Assembly (NCBI GenBank): GCA_024639745.1
Contig: JAHEHW010000117.1
Span: forward strand, 1-6,171
Direction: 5' to 3'
Source of the DNA: Salaquimonas sp.
GTDB lineage: Bacteria; Pseudomonadota; Alphaproteobacteria; Rhizobiales; Rhizobiaceae
Length of the DNA stretch: 6,171 nucleotides
The notes beneath the pieces are model-generated. The model did not search any database, was not told the origin of the DNA, and was given only the letters and a program-made list of their open reading frames with translations. The position numbers and the translations under genes were made by a program. This document shows positions 5,462 to 6,171 of this stretch, one piece after another. Numbering within the stretch: position 1 is the first letter of the stretch; every line of letters begins with the position of its first letter.

Positions 5462-5974
5462 ATGAAATTCAGACCGTTTGATCAACTGCCGTTCACGGGT
5501 GTCAGGCCAGCAAACCTATTGGCCGCAACCATTGTGGCCGCAGCGCTGTTTTCCGCAGGCTGCACGGCTGAAAAAGTCCTAACCAATGGCCCTCAGATTA
5601 CCGAGCAGCAATTAGCGCTTGTACCGGTTGGCTCGAGTCGGGATCAGGTATTGCTGGCGCTTGGAACGCCATCGACGACCGGAACCTTCGATAACGAGGT
5701 ATTTTACTATATCACTCAGAAGCGCGCACGGCGCTTCGCCTATCAGAAGCTTGAATTGATCGATCAGCGCGTCGTCGCGATCTATTTCAACGAAGAAGAG
5801 ACCGTGGAACGCGTTGCAGATTATGGCATCCAGGACGGCAAGCTGTTCGATTTCATCAGCCGCACGACGCCAACCGGCGGCAAGGATCAAACCTTCCTTG
5901 CGCGTATTCTGAGCCCGAGCAGCAGCGGCCCCATCAAACCGACTGCTGCCCAGCCCGGGGGCCGCCCTTACTAA
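5462..5974 (+). CDS. bamE: Outer-membrane assembly lipoprotein BamE (SmpA/OmlA)
   Basis: BamE is a lipoprotein of the BAM complex that inserts beta-barrel proteins in the outer membrane, acting from its periplasmic face. The 170-residue product has a lipoprotein signal: positive start (K2, R4, R15), hydrophobic core 18-31, then a lipobox ending at Cys34 (FSAGC). The -3 position is Ser rather than the usual Leu. The SmpA/OmlA domain follows: ITEQQLALVPVGSSRDQVLLALGTPSTT (46-73), FYYITQKRARRFAYQKLELIDQRVVAIYF (81-109), and YGIQDGKLFDFISRTTPTGG (121-140), the last typical of alphaproteobacterial OmlA. A Pro/Ser/Gly-rich tail (151-170) is probably disordered. The ATG at 5462 puts the signal peptide at the N-terminus; its ribosome site is weak (GGATAA about ten bases upstream). 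It is divergent from the chaperone gene and convergent with hppA. Confidence 0.97.
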   Translation: MKFRPFDQLPFTGVRPANLLAATIVAAALFSAGCTAEKVLTNGPQITEQQLALVPVGSSRDQVLLALGTPSTTGTFDNEVFYYITQKRARRFAYQKLELIDQRVVAIYFNEEETVERVADYGIQDGKLFDFISRTTPTGGKDQTFLARILSPSSSGPIKPTAAQPGGRPY

Positions 5975-6035
5975 AGCATCGGCATTCTTCGGCCGCACGC
6001 CCAATAGTGCCGGTCGACCGCAATGCAAGATAAAT

Positions 6036-6072
6036 AAAAACCCCGCCAGGACTTACCTGGCGGGGTTTCTTT
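6036..6072. terminator. Bidirectional intrinsic terminator between bamE and hppA
   Basis: CCCCGCCAGG (6041-6050) and CCTGGCGGGG (6056-6065) form a perfect 10-bp GC-rich stem around ACTTA, extended by three A-T pairs (6038-6040 with 6066-6068). On the plus strand a T-rich tail (TTTCTTTT, 6066-6073) follows, ending bamE transcription. On the minus strand the complement of the A-run at 6036-6040 gives five T's right after the stem, ending hppA. The two genes converge on it from both sides. Confidence 0.95.
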
Positions 6073-6093
6073 TCAGCGAAACAAGGGCAGCAA

Positions 6094-6171
6094 TTAGCTA
6101 TGTGCCAATACGGCCAGCAGAAGTAATGCCACGATGTTGGTGATCTTGATCATCGGGTTGACCGCAGGACC
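6094..6171 (-). CDS. hppA: H+-translocating pyrophosphatase, C-terminal end
   Basis: The last 25 codons and the TAA stop (6094-6096) of a gene that runs off the right edge. The translation begins GPAVNPMIKITNIVALLLLA and ends VLAHS. SGPAxNPxIKI followed by a short hydrophobic C-terminal helix is the characteristic ending of membrane-bound proton-pumping pyrophosphatases, which couple PPi hydrolysis to H+ export from the cytoplasm. Too little is present to tell H+- from Na+-pumping or K+-dependent subtypes; the H+ form is the usual one in alphaproteobacteria. The frame is complete at the window edge, and the strong terminator follows 21 bases after the stop. Confidence 0.85.
   Translation of the reverse strand, partial: GPAVNPMIKITNIVALLLLAVLAHS

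Noticed and set aside
1..6171. CRISPR arrays, insertion sequences, toxin-antitoxin pairs, phage genes or a new defence system
   Set aside because: I saw no spaced direct repeats, transposase or integrase motifs, or paired small genes; all main reading frames belong to familiar housekeeping families.

Overview
The window looks like a core chromosomal segment of an alphaproteobacterium, most probably in the Hyphomicrobiales (Rhizobiales). The basis is gene content and order: an H+-translocating pyrophosphatase next to an OmlA-type BamE, a CBP3/UQCC1-like ubiquinol-cytochrome c chaperone next to a DUF177 (YceD) protein, then plsX-fabH-ihfA-merR and a tRNA-Pro. I recognise this order from general knowledge of rhizobial-type genomes and have not searched for it. 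I cannot name the genus.

Layout from left to right: (1) 1-270, minus strand, the N-terminus of a Wzz/GumC-type polysaccharide chain-length protein, running off the left edge. (2) 271-520, a non-coding spacer with a probable promoter for the tRNA. (3) 521-597, plus strand, tRNA-Pro(GGG) with an encoded CCA. (4) 676-1281, minus, a MerR-family regulator preceded by a promoter whose 19-bp spacer is a perfect dyad. (5) 1412-1705, minus, ihfA, with an unusual GTG start and a short N-terminus. (6) 1929-2900, minus, fabH. (7) 2912-3982, minus, plsX. (8) 4137-4700, minus, a DUF177/YceD protein. (9) 4771-5325, minus, a ubiquinol-cytochrome c chaperone-like protein. (10) 5462-5974, plus, bamE. (11) 6036-6072, a strong bidirectional terminator. 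(12) 6094-6171, minus, the C-terminal end of hppA, running off the right edge.

The minus-strand genes from the chaperone to merR all read in one direction. They form one or several transcription units: chaperone-DUF177, then plsX-fabH (11-base gap, clearly co-transcribed), then ihfA and merR, each behind a larger gap with its own candidate promoter. In function the block joins envelope and membrane biogenesis (PlsX starts phospholipid synthesis, FabH starts fatty acid synthesis, BamE assembles outer-membrane proteins, Wzz controls polysaccharide length), respiratory complex III assembly, and nucleoid or transcription control (IHF, MerR).

I found no mobile element, CRISPR array, toxin-antitoxin pair or obviously new multi-gene system. 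The most interesting details are regulatory: the MerR-type dyad exactly filling a 19-bp promoter spacer upstream of the merR gene, and the atypical 5' end of ihfA.
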